Source: Sipunculus nudus (taxonomy: Eukaryota > Annelida > Sipuncula > Golfingiida > Sipunculidae). Taken from it: a stretch of 64,000 bases of DNA. This document shows, in pieces, positions 1 through 14,689 of the stretch. The notes under the pieces were generated by a model. That model made no database searches. It saw only the letters and a program-made list of their open reading frames with translations, and was not told where the DNA came from. The position numbers and the translations under genes are program-made. The first letter of the stretch is position 1. Each line of letters starts with the position of its first letter. The stretch is from positions 10,716,729-10,780,728 of the forward strand of contig CM049314.1 of NCBI GenBank assembly GCA_026874595.1, written 5' to 3'.

Positions 1-3000
1 GGTAATGTAAAAAAATATAAGCTGGACACACTATAAAGATGGGCCATTAACAGGCTTTAATTCCACTAAGCCATTTAATTTTCAAATCTTTATATCTCTT
101 ATGTCAGTTTCTGTAAAAATATGAATAATCTACTTTAAAAAAATTTTGTTCCAGAGTGTAACCTTCCAACAGGGCTTCAGTGGGTATTGATACATTGTGA
201 ATGGTCAGTGGTTGGGACCTGACCAAGGCATAAGTAGCCAGTGGTCAGTGGGCCGCAGATCACTTGTATATATTGATGTATGCCACACTGAGTGCAGGGG
301 ATTCCCCGCAAATTCCCCATGTGTTGTAAATACCTACTGCTAGTAGTCCACTTACCCCCAGGGGCCAATCAGCAGAGAAGATTGACTTAAGTGGATTATG
401 TAACCTCACTGTCCAGCTGGCACAGGTCAAGGATTAGGCAACCAGGTGACTAATTGGAGTACTTATGGTACCTCACAGAGGTGGTCACTTCTGTGGCCTG
501 CTAATTATATCATTTATGGTACATAGCCCCCATACAAACTTATCTGTCCGGCTAACACAGAAGATCAGTGATCAGTGATTAGCCCCTGGGGGAGCAGGAA
601 CGTGTTATGTTATTAACAGTAGGGAGCAGGGTAAGGTCCAGTTTACCCTGTGGGGTGAAATGTAACCCGGCTTATGTTGTAAGTATGTAGCCAGTGCGTG
701 TGTTGTAGTTAATTAAATCAAGCTGTATTTAGTTGTGTTATATTCTAGGGAGGCGAGAAATCATCTACACTGCTGATCATGGGATGGTAGCAATGGCAGA
801 ACGCAACAAGCCTGCAGTACACACACACCACAGACTTACAGCGTTAGCAGGGTTTTAAGTGGCCAGGCTCTCGGCCAATCAGCACCAGTTATTGGGTGTC
901 CTATTTTTATCCTGTGACGTTGTGTCTGGGCGCCTCACTGGTGCATTTTGGGTCATTTGAGTGGAGGAGAGCTTAGTCTGAGGACAGCACATTGCCAAGC
1001 TGTGGTTGTAGCTCCAGTGTCATTGCTACTGTGGCTCGCGCTTTGGATATAGCAGTAGTATCCCTGGCTTTACATGCATAGGACCATGGCGATGTACTGC
1101 TGCTTGTGATCAACTGGTGAGTAAATAGTTCATTGTGGTGGGCAACACGGCCCCCAGGCAGGCAAGCAGTGGTGGCCATCCAGTAGTTATCTTATGTACA
1201 CATGTGCTTCTGTAGATGAAACCAGGTCACTGAGAGTCTGTTAGGGGTAACCTGTACACTGTGTTCATACTGCACTGATCATAGGTATAGCTAGGTGACA
1301 GTAGCCGCGATACTGGACGGAGGGGACCATCTCTTTGTCTGTATACACAGGTCTGGGGGCCCACTTGCTATGGTGTTAAGACACTGTGCTACATGGCTTA
1401 TGGCCAAATGCAACGGGTAGCATGCCGATGTGTAATTGTGCAGTGGCATGACAAAACACTGTTGCACAAGCTTGTGGACACGCTTTGGCAGACACGCTTC
1501 GGCGATTCTATACAGAGCCTTGAGTGACCTCAGGAGGTCCCTGTTACAGGTTCCCTCGTCAGATTTCTGTCAGGTTTCTTCGTATACATGTTACATGCGA
1601 GCAAGATTTCGCAAGCCCGTCTACTGTGCGCATGATCAGACTCCGTCACAGCAAACAGAGGAAGAGTGTTTTTAACCGTATATATTATTCACACATGTCA
1701 GTTGTGGTATTAGCCTTTTTTTGAGCAAGATATGTTAGTCAGATGGTGGAATAGTGCCAATTCAAGCCCCGCAAAGCTCACTAGCCTAGTTAAAGTAGAT
1801 ATCCTATATAGTGTATCACTATCTTAGCGTCCATTATCAGCTATATAGGTCTTATCAGGTGCAGTACTGAGTTATATTTATCATTGGAGCACTTCACTTG
1901 ATACAATACCATCAGCTCCAATATAAGTTAATAATTTGTGAAAGAAATGCGAACAACAGGACAGTTTTTGGCCTGCTAAGGCCCTGATGCATTTAACCTA
2001 ACCTACAAGTTATGTGAGCAAACTCGACTGGGCAGGAAAGTTATTTCCAGGGAGGTTAGCCTTAAAACACAATGGATAATAATTTATTGCTTCTTTGTTT
2101 TTGGCTGACTATATATAATTTGGTTGTGTCTTAAAAATACATGCAGGTTGTACCAAGCACAATGGCATATTCACAGACCTTCATGGTCAGACATGTGCGC
2201 TATTTAACACCAATCCTTAAAATAGAACAGATAACTTACCACATTCTTGTGACATGTCATTATCATTAGTTTTTCACATCCTTCAAATAGTTTTACTGCC
2301 CAGTAAATATAATAAATCAGTTTTTACAGCACACTGTAGACAGCCTCTTAGGCTCTTTTAGATCAAAGATTTGGCAACCATTTCGGTCAAGTTTCTTTTT
2401 GTGTACTTAATCGGAACCATTTACCAAGTTGATTCTTATATTTCGACTTGCATCCTGTACTTGTAATAATGAATCAGTTTTATGTGTTATCCACTCATTG
2501 GTCATGCTAGAGCTATCTGGGTCAAGGATTAAATGGATGCACAAGAAAAAAATTGTTGAGTTAAAATTACAGTTATCTTGATAACTAATGGATGTTGGCA
2601 GAGTGTTGAGTTCATCACAAGTATCTTGACTTAATTCATATAAAAAAAAATCACAGATTAATTGAATTGTCATAAATTATAAATATATAACTCCTATATA
2701 TATATGATGTATAAATTATCCAAAGTCCCAAATACATAAGACTGAGAAGCTTTGTATTTTCACAAAATGGTCGTAGGATGCTGTAGCTACACGTCCAGGT
2801 CCAGCAGACGAGGCTACAGAGACAGCACACCATTAATATACATCAGGATCACATGGAATCATTGAAGTTTTTATTGCTTGGAATTTATAGATAACAAAGT
2901 TCCACAGATTTAATTACCCTAAATTTAATTGTCCTATGAGCGTTTGGTCAAAATTGTAGATAACAAATTCAGGACCGAAAAAAGTGCATCTTTTAACATT

Positions 3001-5399
3001 CTGATCTGTCGTTACAAACTAGCCTCCATGCATGATACCATCTTGCCAGACTGTTTACTAAATTTACAAGATACAGGCAGTCAGGTACTAACTATTATCA
3101 TATTACCGCAATATTCACTTTTAGACTACACTTTTCAGAGTGTTATTCATTGTTATGGCTCTAGATACAGGGTTTCCACAACTCCAGAATTTAGGCAACA
3201 AACACACTCTTTCTTCCCAGAGCATCATTAAAAGTTCACCCAGATAGATCAAGCTGAGTAATATCCTGAACGTGTTTGTCAAGCGATCTTGACTCCCACA
3301 GAAAGTGGATACACTATTATTCCCCTGCCACAAATGCTGTCATATTTACTAATCATATGTCTCACTTCAGTAGAAAGTACTAGAAACCCAATGAATCTGA
3401 AGCATCATGAAACCAAGTCACAATATTATAAATCTGCAGATTCCCCAAGTAATGATCAGACAAAAGGTCAGGGTATTATATGATGTGTTTGTTGATGATC
3501 TTTGACTGATAACAGTTGTTAAGGAGGTCAAGGAATTAGAGATGGTAGGTGTGTCACAAGGCTCGATAGAAAACTGTTCCGATGAAATACCAAAAAAGAG
3601 TTATGCCATGCAAGGTTTGTAAAAGATTTAGAAATAGACGCAAGGTCAACAAATTTCTTCCGGCTTGCCCGACTCAGCAAGTTGATTCAGTATAAACGTT
3701 TTACCTTATATTTTTATAAAATTCCCAAAATGTTTGTCCAATTCAAAAATATTGATGATATTTCCTTATCCTAAATTACCCATTAATTTTCTAAAATACA
3801 ATAAAAGTGATTAAAACTGGCAAAACAGGGATGTTGAGGACATATTTTAACTTCACCACACACTGATTTTTGTATTGTAAGTCCAAATTTATGTAACGCT
3901 AGGGCAGGGAAAAGCTAGGCGTTGCTTGCTGCACTTTAAAAAGTTCATGTCAAGCCCTGCCATGTTGTCCAGAAATAATTATATTTTATTATACACAGCA
4001 CAGAGAGAGCCAGCACGACTGGCATAATCAAATGTAAGGCTGAATCAGGGATCCTGAAGATAATTAACTGTGCGTGTCAGTGTTTAGGGCAGAATTTCTT
4101 GTCAAATACCTGTTTGCTTTAGGGATCTGTAGTAGAATGTTTGGTAGTAAGGTCAGTTGTCTGGTCCTTTTGAGTATTCCTGATGCTCCATTGAACAAGG
4201 GTCATATTAGAATAGTCATTTGGCACATGCTGCGTATAATAGAAAGTGAATATTTACATACTGTAATACCAGCATCTTAACAATGCCATTTGTGTTAGTC
4301 ATTATACAGGAACATTCCAACCAGCCCCCCTCAGCTATTGCAACTGTAATAAAATGTACAAAGTAGCTGTACAATATACCATTGTTAAGGTACATGGGAG
4401 AAGCCAGAGATAGCTGTTTTATTATTATTGTCATTCTGCTTAATATATTCAACAGCTGGTGTCCACTGAATGACAAGTAACTTAATAGCTGTTGCCAGAG
4501 GCATTTTGCTCACAGCGTTGACTGTACTAATCCTTTAGTCATAATTACTTAGTCATCAGTGGTAATTATGAACTTATCAGTAATCTGGTAACAAGAATAA
4601 TTATTTACACATTGTGTCAGTTTATACAACTTTATGCTGGATATCAGTCTCTCTTTACATTGTTAAACATATATGTTAACTGATTGTTTAATTTCCAAGG
4701 TAGTAAATGATATATGACCAGTGTAATGTTGCGAGTATATTTGATTACAAATATTGTCAGCTATTATGCAATAAACCTAATAAATACAAGCAATTGGTAA
4801 TTATATGGATATTCATCATTTCATAAACATGTTGCAATGTGATAAAAAGAAGGCCAGACTCAGATGTCTGCCACCTAGTGCCCGTGATCGGAATTAACTA
4901 AAATATTGTAAGTATAATATTTTAGTTTAGATATTAAATTACAGATTATGCTCTTGGAATTTAATACCTATAAATCACAAATTGTATCACTGCTTATAAA
5001 TGTTTAATCATTTTATTCAAAGAATGCAGCTTTTAAAATATCTGATTTCTTGGGTGTTTGGCTGGATTCAATTAACAACAAGAAATATTGGATTTGTTTA
5101 TTTTATGTATACCAAGGATGCTGTAATATTACATATCTATTTCTTGAATGTCCTGACTGGTTTGAATTAATAAGGAGTATCATTATACATCTTGCACTGT
5201 GGCTGACATTTAAAGAGTGACAGATCAGTTATGGTCATGGTGACAGATGGTTTCAGATTGTATCTATCAATGTTGCTCTATGTTTTTCAGTAGGGAGGAG
5301 TCATTGTGATATTGTGGGTTACACACTGCAGTCATCAAGACTGTTATGTGGCTATGAAGGTCTTAGGATGGAACAGTATCTGCAATAACAGCCTTGTAA
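1..5399. other. Non-coding stretch, nothing gene-like
   Basis: AT-rich DNA. Points of note are two copies of GGCCAATCAGCA-type CCAAT sequence (about 362 and 873), the latter followed by a TGACGT near 915, and a small CpG-richer patch at about 1480-1660. A CTCF-like match at 4868-4882 is listed separately. The remainder shows no repeats or motifs I can name. Confidence 0.5.
4868..4882 (-). promoter_or_regulatory. CTCF-like motif
   Basis: On the minus strand this reads GGCACTAGGTGGCAG, matching 12 of 13 positions of the CCASYAGRKGGCR core used by bilaterian CTCF. A single match of this kind can occur by chance in 64 kb, so this is only a candidate. Confidence 0.3.
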
Positions 5400-5640
5400 C
5401 GTTTGTGTTCATGCGGGCCGGTCGTTTAATTTATGCCTCAGCGAGCTTCGGGATCATTTGATTTGATCGTGGGTCTGACACCCCATCTTTTCTTATGACG
5501 ATCATTAGGTCTTTTAAGAACAGCTTCGAGGACAATGACTCGGTTCATCGAGGCAGCATTGCAGGAACGACACCTTCCATGAAAAAGCCGTTATTTGTCT
5601 GTGTGGAGCACATCATTAGGGTCATATTACATAACGATCA
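5400..5640. promoter_or_regulatory. CpG-retaining island, candidate regulatory element
   Basis: About 14 CpG in 240 bp, against only a few per 500 bp around it. There is no open frame of note and no repeat structure. In mollusc-like genomes methylated gene bodies lose CpG, so a retained cluster can mark an unmethylated enhancer, promoter or conserved element. Function is inference. Confidence 0.25.
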
Positions 5641-8076
5641 CTTGTGATTTCATCAGAACTGGACATATTAATAATGCATTATTATTTCACAACAACCAAA
5701 TGGTTTGTTAGTCTCTTTAGTAATGTTAGACCAAGCGTGGTGTCTGCAACATTTTGTCATAATGATTTCTATTGTGATAGTTTGGTGGAATCCATGAAAA
5801 ACTTTCTTAATGATAGAAGAGGCGAGTGATATATGTGGAAGTCAGTATTCGCAGAAATGGATACAAAGCCAGAGTTAAAAAAGAGTGTCAAAAACAGGGT
5901 GTAATTTCTAAATTGTTGTTAGCTGAAAACTTGTAGGAAGATGAAAGTTTATAATAAGAAGTAATAATGAGTAATAAATAAATGAGTAATAATATTGACA
6001 TATCTGTTTGAAAGTGTCTGTGCCCAGAAGGACAGGATTGACAGATTGGTTATGAAGGTATTGAAGGAATTAAGACGTATAGGGCACAGTTTCCATTTTA
6101 AATCAGGCAGTGACATTATTAGGTAATTAGTTTAATCATTACAATCAGTACATTAACCTTTATTTCGGTGGTTTATGTAGTCTTACAGAAACACTAGAAT
6201 ACATGATCATATCTTGATAATTCATGATTAGTGCTGATCTTGATAAATGAAAGCTAGTGACCAATTAAGAGTACGAATGAAAATACAACTGGAAGTTTCT
6301 GGGAAGTTTTTATCATGAGGAAATATGCCTCGTCACAAGCTCTGCTCCTACAATAAATATTTTGTAACACTTTGCATTTTATCAATCTTTTATTATTTTT
6401 ATCAGAATTAGAATAGAATAGGAACTTCACCATTTGCCTGTCATTATTGAAATCTAAATCAGCAGTGTTACATATATTTTACAAGGATCTTTTGAACGAT
6501 ATTTACTATTTTAACAAACAATATTTGAATGCTTCCTCAAGTTTCTATTTTGACCACGACCATCACAATGCTTTGTCCAGGCATCCCCTATATATATTAT
6601 ATATACACTCATGTATGGTTACTTAAATTTTATACACATCTGTCTGGCTGTACACAGCCATCCAGACTCGCATTAAATGCATGGCTGGTTGCCTAATGTT
6701 GGGGAACATTTGCATACAGTTCCCATTTTATTTCATGAAACACTTCAGTCGGTAATTAGCTTGTCCTGTATGTTAAGGTCCATGCCTTTATGTGCAAATA
6801 AGTTGGTATTAACAGTTTCAAAGGATTTACAGATGTATTTGTTGAAATGATTAGTTTAAAAAGATGGGAAAAAATTATAGTAAATTAATTTAATAAATTA
6901 AAATGCAGCATCTATTGGTATGTTTGAGGGTAATATCCGAGGAACTATATCGTATATGTGTGGTTAATATTGTAGTCACTATTTCTTCTGTCATTTATTA
7001 CATTAATACATACATTAAATACTGAATTCTAATTTATATTATCTAAAATTCTAAAATATCACTGAATATATATGTAGGAAGCAAATTTGACAGGACTAGC
7101 CTGTGAATGCCTTTTGTCATAAGTTTGGTGATCTATTAGTTTTGAGAGTCCATTAAATTCCATGGTGGTGTTACATGCCATTCATTGTTTTCTTGGGTCT
7201 TGTCAGTTTGACTAATTTTGTGTCTCTATCAGTCAACATCACATTACAGGGACTGGAGGAAGTTTTACCACATGTTTGAGGTGGCCCATACACAGGGAAG
7301 TGTGATGCTTGTTCTTAGACAACCAGTTCGTGAGGACATCTCATCATTCCCGTGGTGGTCATGGAGACAGGACTCATCAGCCCTGTCTGGGATGTATCCT
7401 GACATGAACTGTAGTGTAGTACTCTGCAGTCTCTCCTGATGTCTTCCTCCAGGCCTCAGGGATATTGACAAGTTCTCTCGTCAATGACATAAGCTTCCTA
7501 CACTTATTGTATTGTGTATGCTAATTGCCAATCAAGATTTAAATTTCCCTGTTGCGTATGACTCAAGAGCAGTATCCTTGGTGAAAATGTCTGGTCTTTC
7601 CTGATTGTTTAATCATTTAATTATTATGATAACAAGGACATGGTGTCCAGCTGTTTGTGTGTTTCATGTGTGTATATAATTTAACCTGTATATTTTTTAT
7701 GCCCATCCTTTACAGAAATAAAATAATGACTAATATGTTAAGTCTTTATACAGCTTAAGGATAAAGCTACAGCATTAAGTACAGTTTAACAGGTTTTGGG
7801 TTTGAAATGCAATGTTTCAGATTCTTAAAATATAATGTTTTATTTTTATTAATGTATTGTTTTTAGCCAGTCAGAACTAAGGATGCATAGATAGCTATAC
7901 AAAACCCATTGAACTGCTTCTGAACCCATCATAGTGTTTCATTTTATCAAAGGATGCTGTATTATAACCTAGTTGTTCAGACAGGTGTATTGTCAAATAA
8001 CTGTCACCAGCGGGAGAGAGCACACCCACACATGCACAGATGTGTTATTGAGTTCATTGCCCTGTAGCCCTCTCCC

Positions 8077-8122
8077 TTCTGGCTGCTCTGTTTGACACCT
8101 TCTGGCTGCTCTGTTTGACACC
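8077..8122. repeat. Tandem duplication, 23-bp unit
   Basis: TTCTGGCTGCTCTGTTTGACACC occurs twice back to back, virtually identical. This looks like a recent local slippage duplication. Confidence 0.85.
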
Positions 8123-9416
8123 TCCTCAAGTAAAGTGATGGATTAATCCTAATAATCCCCACAGTTAAAGGAATCTAGGCTGGACCTTGAGACTGTAACT
8201 GCTCAGTGTTGTGTGCACGCTGGCAGCAGTGAGGTAGATCTCAAGGCTGGTGCTTCTACTATCCCAGGACCAGTTGTCGCTCTTTTAGGTATTGGCCAAT
8301 ATCTGTTTTAAAAAATGGTCTCGGTCACCATTCTGGTCTCAGTTTTCAGGTATTTATACCTGCTTTGAGAGCATTGACTCTGATATATGTATGGGAGGAG
8401 AGTCTTCTTCTTCTTCTGCAACTTGACTTTAAGGAAGCAGCAGGGAGCAGATTACCATATGGTAAAAGTATGATCTAATGGTCTTTTTCTCAGTCATGGA
8501 TCCTGTGGTTTAGGTCTTGATCTAGGAACCCATGGTCTTGGTCTTGTTCAGAGTGCGGCTGGTCGGTGTCACTGGTTTTCAATATACAGGGTTGGTATGG
8601 CAACAAAGGCTTTGATAATTTACATATAAAAATACACTCTTTCGATACTGCCTTAGAAATTATTCATGACATATTGTCCCACAAAGCTGAAATAAAAAAT
8701 AATATATTCCTGTTCACCATGTTAATTTTGTAGCAGCATATCTACCTTGACCTTTAGAATTATCGTCAGTAAGTGGTGCAAGCCTGAAAATCTCATGAAG
8801 TATGATATTGTTGAAATCTGCGTCAATATGGTTTGCTCATTGAAGGATCCAAGTTTATTAAGGATCATACAGGATTAACTAAAATCCATCACCTCAGACC
8901 GAGCCCGTTTCTGAACAGCGAGCTTGGATCAGACACTGAGTGGAGGTTATTTGCGCAGAGCGTTAATTTACAGGGAAAGGGCAAGAGAGTTACAGAATGA
9001 ATGCCAAATCCACGACATAAAGACAGCCAAATGTTTTCTGGAGGTTTTCTTTATTATGATAGGACCAAAAAGTAAAGCAAAAATGACAGACCTAATCAAA
9101 ATACTACTAGATAACAATATGTGTTGTGTCCTCCTTATAGGAAATAGCATTAGGGAATGATTCCTGTACCGTGGCAGCAATAATCAAATAAAACTAAACA
9201 GACAGCTCAGCTGCAGTATTATGTAGGTCTTCTGTGCGGAGGTCACATTTAAAGAGCTCCTTCTCTCCAAAAGCAACTTTTATGGCACAGCTCTCTGTCC
9301 TAATCTTGCTATGAAATTGGTATTTTCCTTTCCTGAGCTAAAGTGAGAACTGATGCAAATTAATAAAAAGGTAGTCTTGGCACTGGGAGTTCTTTATGAT
9401 TATGGGAATAGTGTAA

Positions 9417-9455
9417 AATTTATAATATGACCTTAAGTTTATAATATGACCTTGA
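9417..9455. repeat. Short direct duplication
   Basis: TTTATAATATGACCTT is repeated in tandem with a short spacer. It is a local duplication with no evident function. Confidence 0.75.
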
Positions 9456-12400
9456 ATGTTTTTAGGTTATATCTTTTTATGTGTTTGCATAAGAACTTTG
9501 AAAATTGTGATACTTGAATATTCCTACAAGATCCTGTATATAAAAGCCTGACATAAAACAGAATTAAACAACCTGATTTGCAATTACCCAATTGCATGCA
9601 TTCCAAAGATTGCTTTAGGTCAGTGCAGATATACAATGCAATACAAATGTAAGTCACATGCCACTTAAATGAAAAATATAGTTTCATTTACTTCCAGGCA
9701 TGACCTGATATTAACTAAAATGCATAACTTAATAATCAGACAATGTTTTATAACATGACAGGGCACTAGTATATTGAATTGTATGGTCTGGATCTGTGCG
9801 CTGGTATATTCAGGGTAAAATTTATTCGGTTTCAGGTATTAAGCAGTGAAACAGATCTGGAGTTTTTAAAGTTGTGTGAGATATAGAGGAGCAACTAAAA
9901 TCAACCTGTTACCAGCAAAACAGCTTGTGTTGTAACATGTCCTGATCCAGGTTTGGCATGTAAGCGCTTTTTCCTTGTCAATCCAGACAATTACAAATCC
10001 TGTCTCTGTGCTCGCCAGTCTCATCACAGACATGTGTTTTTGAGATGGTTGCCATGGTGATCAGGTTTGATGTACATTAGCGACGGAGTACCATGACACC
10101 AGGGTTGCCATGTTATTAAGCCAAGAAAAAATCCAGCTGCTTGAATAATGTGGAACGCTCTTGACTTGCAAGGCTCAAGTAGATCTTTTGTATTTTTTGG
10201 ATTGGGTACATATCTGTAAGAGACATCATAAGCAAGTTAATCCTAAATGTGTCATTTTCTACCAAGAATCAAGTTTGCCAGCTTGGATTCAACATACATT
10301 TTGTAATTGGAAAAGAAAACTACACAGCCAAGCCTAACACAGTGAAATGGTCACTTCATTAGGGCAGGATTAATTAATGATCATAAGGCTTAATATAAAT
10401 TAATTAATCAATTAATGTCCTGCCTAAGTAAATATAGCAACAGAAATGATCATAGAATTCAAATTATTATACTTCAAAGTTCTCTTCCTAATGCAGTACC
10501 TTTATATTTTCCTGGTTATATTTTTATTTTAATAATGCTACATTTATCTATTGTTGAAATCGAAGAAAGTAAGGACTACTATGGTCTGATAAGAAAAACC
10601 AAGACTATTACTCTGTCATGTGTAAATAGCAAATAAATCCTCCCAATTATAATTCTGTTTTCTGCAGGGTAATGTTTGGTGTTATTGAGTCCAGGCTGTG
10701 CTATAGGTTTGGATGTAGCTTGATACAATTCAGGAATGTGGTGTTTCTCTGCCAGTAAATTATATCTGTTACAGGATTTATGTTTAGATCAGGGGATCAT
10801 GGCAGGAACCAGTTACAGGGACAAAGGGTGTAATATTTCAGACCTGTCCAATATCTCTGGCCAGTACAATACAAGTTCTATATTGTGGTCTCACATGCAA
10901 CTTGTATTTCAGTGCCAATTCTAGTATTAATACCGAAGTAGGACTTAGGTGAATATTATTGATTCACATTTATTTTCGATAACCCTGTTCTTGTCATAAT
11001 TTTAATTTAGTTTACATATATTTGTTTAAATAAAAGGAGCAGTAATCACTGTTATTTTCCTATCTTGATCATAAAAGGCATAAACACATTCTCCAGTGAC
11101 ACTGTGTATATTCTCATCTCTTTCAAGACAATGGATGTTTGACACAAGAACCAAGAAAATGGTTTTAAATCATTGCAAGTTTGCGATTCCCTTCCTTGCT
11201 CTGACCACGCTAGGCCATGATCCACTCCCAGGACGGTGCCTATCACCCCAGTGTTTATGAATAAAGAAATAAAATGAGATAAATTAATTTTGAACATGTT
11301 TTGACCTTATCCAACTGTAAGTCATCAAGAGGAATCATCTGTCATTCCTGTATGCTTACTGGCCAGACTACTGTAAACAATGTATATTTTGGACCAGTGA
11401 ACCTGAAACTCCTATTATAGCATGTCATTATCTGAGATGCTTTACCATTGGAAATGACTAATAAGTAACATTTAAAGTTCTTGTTCAGGGATTTGGTGTC
11501 AAGGTCAGAGCTGACAGTGATTCATGTTACCTCCCCACCTGTTACTCTGACTTTCAAGGTCACTAAGACCCACCCCCTATGACTAATCTGTTATTCTCTG
11601 AAAATCAACAAAAAATCCTCTTGCTTTTGGCAGAAACAACTTGAGAAGCAAAGGTTGCATTGGAAAATGTTTGTGCAAAGCTGGGGAGTTACTCAGATTT
11701 TATCGAACATGAAAGAAGAAACTACGATACTGTAGTTCCTGCGAATATCGTTGCTGAGCTGGTCCTTTTTGTGGCTTGCAATGATGGGAGTGCTCAAATA
11801 GATCCTCCACTTCCTGTTAGTATGACAGCTGAGCTAGATAAAAAGAGTTCGCAGAAAATGGGGCTAAGCTTTTACAGATGTGAGGAAACTTGCCATGCAT
11901 TGATACGGAAAGAATGTTGGGCAGATTGTTAACCCTGTAAGACTAGAAATCTGCATTTTAAGGAATGTAATTTGGCCTCATATTCCCAGGTTCATTCATG
12001 CATAAGTTACTGCACATTTGTGAATATTCCTTTATGATTTTCCTGAATCAGGATCATGTTCCAGATCCAAATGAAAATCTTATTGGTTCTTCATTGGCCC
12101 ATTCCTGAAATGCCCAGAAAATTTCTTGAGATTCCAAACATGATTGCATGAGTTTGTGTGTTATATTGTGAACAAACACACACATGAACAGGGGTGAACA
12201 CATACCCTCCCGACAGAGGGGAAAAGGTTTTCTTATACACGGGTTAACATGGTCGGTTATGATGGGGAAAACCTCGTTAAGGCAAGCAGTATTCATTGGT
12301 TAATGAGAGGAGGTGTACTTTGATACAGTTGTACAGTATGCTTGTCTGTTCAAGTTTTTGTTAAAATTTGCTCTGTGCTGTGGTGAATTGGAGTATAGTC

Positions 12401-12929
12401 AACCTCTACCATGTCCTAACATTCAAAAATCAAATTTCAGTCATCTGCTCCATATGACCATGACCTGTGAAATAATTTTAAAAAAATGTTATGTCACACT
12501 CATTGTTAGTTGCCATGGTTAACATAAAAATTGAAACCATATCTACCTTGTAGTGGAATATCTGGTTTATTCAGTGGTTATTAATGTCATATCATTGTCT
12601 TTCATATTTCATCCATGTTTTGTAACAATTTAGTTCTTTCAGTTTCATGATAACCGGGGTCATGGCCAGGCATGTGATCATGTCTGCAAAAACTTAATAC
12701 ATACTGTAAGTGTAAGTCATATCTTTTAACAGTATGAGGAGTTCATACTTTTAATTTTGCTGCAATTCAAATTTCATGATTCAAAGTCAGTAATATTTTC
12801 TTTGTAGTTTGAAATATTATTTGCTACAGACCTTCCTGGATATCAAATGTTATTTTTTCAAGATATTTTCTGACTTAACACTTGTTTAGGAACATTATAT
12901 CTGTTGCAAAATTTTACATAGTAATAGAT

Positions 12930-13350
12930 GCAGTATCTTTTTTCAATGACATTTAAATTTTAATTTCTTTTTTTTTAATGTCTGCAATATTGTTTCTTCC
13001 AAAAAATGTCAATTCATAATCAAGAAGAACACCTGTAAAGCATATGCCATAATAAAGAACAGTTATGACTTCCAGAAATATATCTTCCTGCAATAAAAAG
13101 TCCTCAAATGAAAAAATGTCTTTTTTCAATATAATATCCTTTTGCAATGTCTGTAATATGATGTGTTTCTGCAGTGGTATGTCCTGCATTTTCTGCATTA
13201 TAAATTTATGTTTATCAGCAATATAAATTATATATAATTATCTGCAACATCTGCATTATAATGTCTTCTGCAGTATAATTTCTTTCTGCATTATGTCTTT
13301 CTGCAGTGTAATTTCCTCATGCAGTATCTGCAAAATGATGTCTTTCTTAA
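12930..13350. repeat. Decayed minisatellite of TCTGCA-TAT-AATGTCTTT-type units
   Basis: Irregular units of about 20-30 bp recur, combining TCTGCA(G/T), (T)ATAAT and GTCTTTTT. Copies are clearest at 13235-13345. On the minus strand an 82-codon frame shows the same periodicity as repeated KDIIL/EDIFL peptides, which reflects the DNA repeat and not a gene. Confidence 0.65.
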
Positions 13351-14529
13351 ATATATTTTCTTTCATAAGGACACCACACCTGCCAGTGTTTGGCCCTTAC
13401 AACACAATCATCTTTCCATCCGTGTTAAAATTGTTCTCTTGTTGTGTTGCTTTAGAGACTTGACTGTTGTGACGGCAACCATGATTGAGTTAAGCACGAT
13501 AACTCATTCTCGAAAAAGGAAAAGAGATACAATCAGAAAGACAAGGCTTCATTAGACACAAAGCCAAGTGATTGCTGTAGACAGACAGATATTGTCCTTG
13601 ACAAGAAGAAGTAATTACAGAGTCCAGTTACAAGTTAGTGTCAATTATAATAGGAAGACTGGCATGGAAATATGACCTTTCTGACCTTCTGTTGCCGTGG
13701 TGGCATTGATAGATCTAACGGAAATAGAGGCTCACTGATGACTCTGGTTTGGCAAGGTGTGATTACCGATTGGTCTCAAGAGAGCAAAATCTTGGCAATC
13801 TGCAAGGAGGCTTGTGCTAGTCTCCCCACAGAAGCCATAATGGTGACAGGGATGCTGGTTCGTCTCCTGAAGTCTTGATTCATGGGATGTGGTTGAGTTG
13901 TTAGGTGCGACCAAAAGCCCCAGACCCAGACAGGCAGCTCATCACGCTGTGTGGTCAGGTTTTGTGGATCCTGTGTCACCTGTTGGAGCTTGCCACTCTC
14001 CTCGCAGTGGGCTGTTCTTGCCACTGTAGTGCTGGTTGCCAGGTTTTCACTGCCAAATGGAGACAGATGGCTTGGAACTCACTGGTCATCAATTGTCTGG
14101 GAGTCTGTTCCCATGGCACCCATGGCATGAACTCGGAGAAGTTCACTTCTTTTTAAGTGTCCATGTCCATCCAGAATTGGTTTTGCTTCTTGGAGCTCTA
14201 TTTCAAACAGATCAGGAAGTGCCGTTGTTTCCCTAAGGGGTCTTTTCCATACCAAAAATCAGCAATTTCCCAGCACCTGACGACATTACCTATTTTATTG
14301 TTCAAGGTAATTCCACCCAAGTTGTCATGCCATGACTCCCCCTGATGTAGATTATGTGGGAACAATAACATTTTCTGTCCTCTGGGATTTTTATACAGCA
14401 GTACAGGCTAGGTTATATTTTCTACATATTGGCTTGGCTGTCAGCATTGTTCTGCTGGGTAACACAGGGACTTTGAGTTTAGGATACCATGGTTATTATT
14501 ATACTGACTGTTAATGTCTTTGATTTCAG
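13351..14529. other. Non-coding stretch with no recognised content
   Basis: Several overlapping open frames of 60-83 codons on both strands (13672-14514) show no domain and contradict each other. No repeat structure was seen. Confidence 0.45.
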
Positions 14530-14585
14530 CTGTCCCTTTCATTTTGTTTGATCTTATCTGTCCCTTTCATTTTGTTTGATCTTAT
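14530..14585. repeat. Tandem duplication, 28-bp unit
   Basis: Two consecutive, essentially identical units begin CTGTCCCTTTCATTTTGTTT, offset by 28 bp. Confidence 0.85.
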
Positions 14586-14689
14586 ATGAACTTGGTAGCT
14601 AACATATAGGCCCTGGTCTTGTGGTAATCACAATATAAAAGTAAATGATTATTGTGGTAGTGAGGACAATTCATTTTGAAGCCGGATCA

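Larger units (their letters stand above)
5641..12929. other. Non-coding stretch, nothing gene-like
   Basis: AT-rich sequence without a recognised gene. It contains a simple GAGTAATAA-type run (about 5960-5995), two short direct duplications listed separately (8077 and 9418), and TTAATTAA-rich runs (about 10370-10415). A 90-codon open frame at 11660-11932 shows no known domain and is not called. Confidence 0.5.

Noticed and set aside
11660-11932. 90-codon frame with a more balanced composition
   Set aside because: I considered it a possible exon, but no family resemblance, paired splice sites or neighbouring exon was seen.
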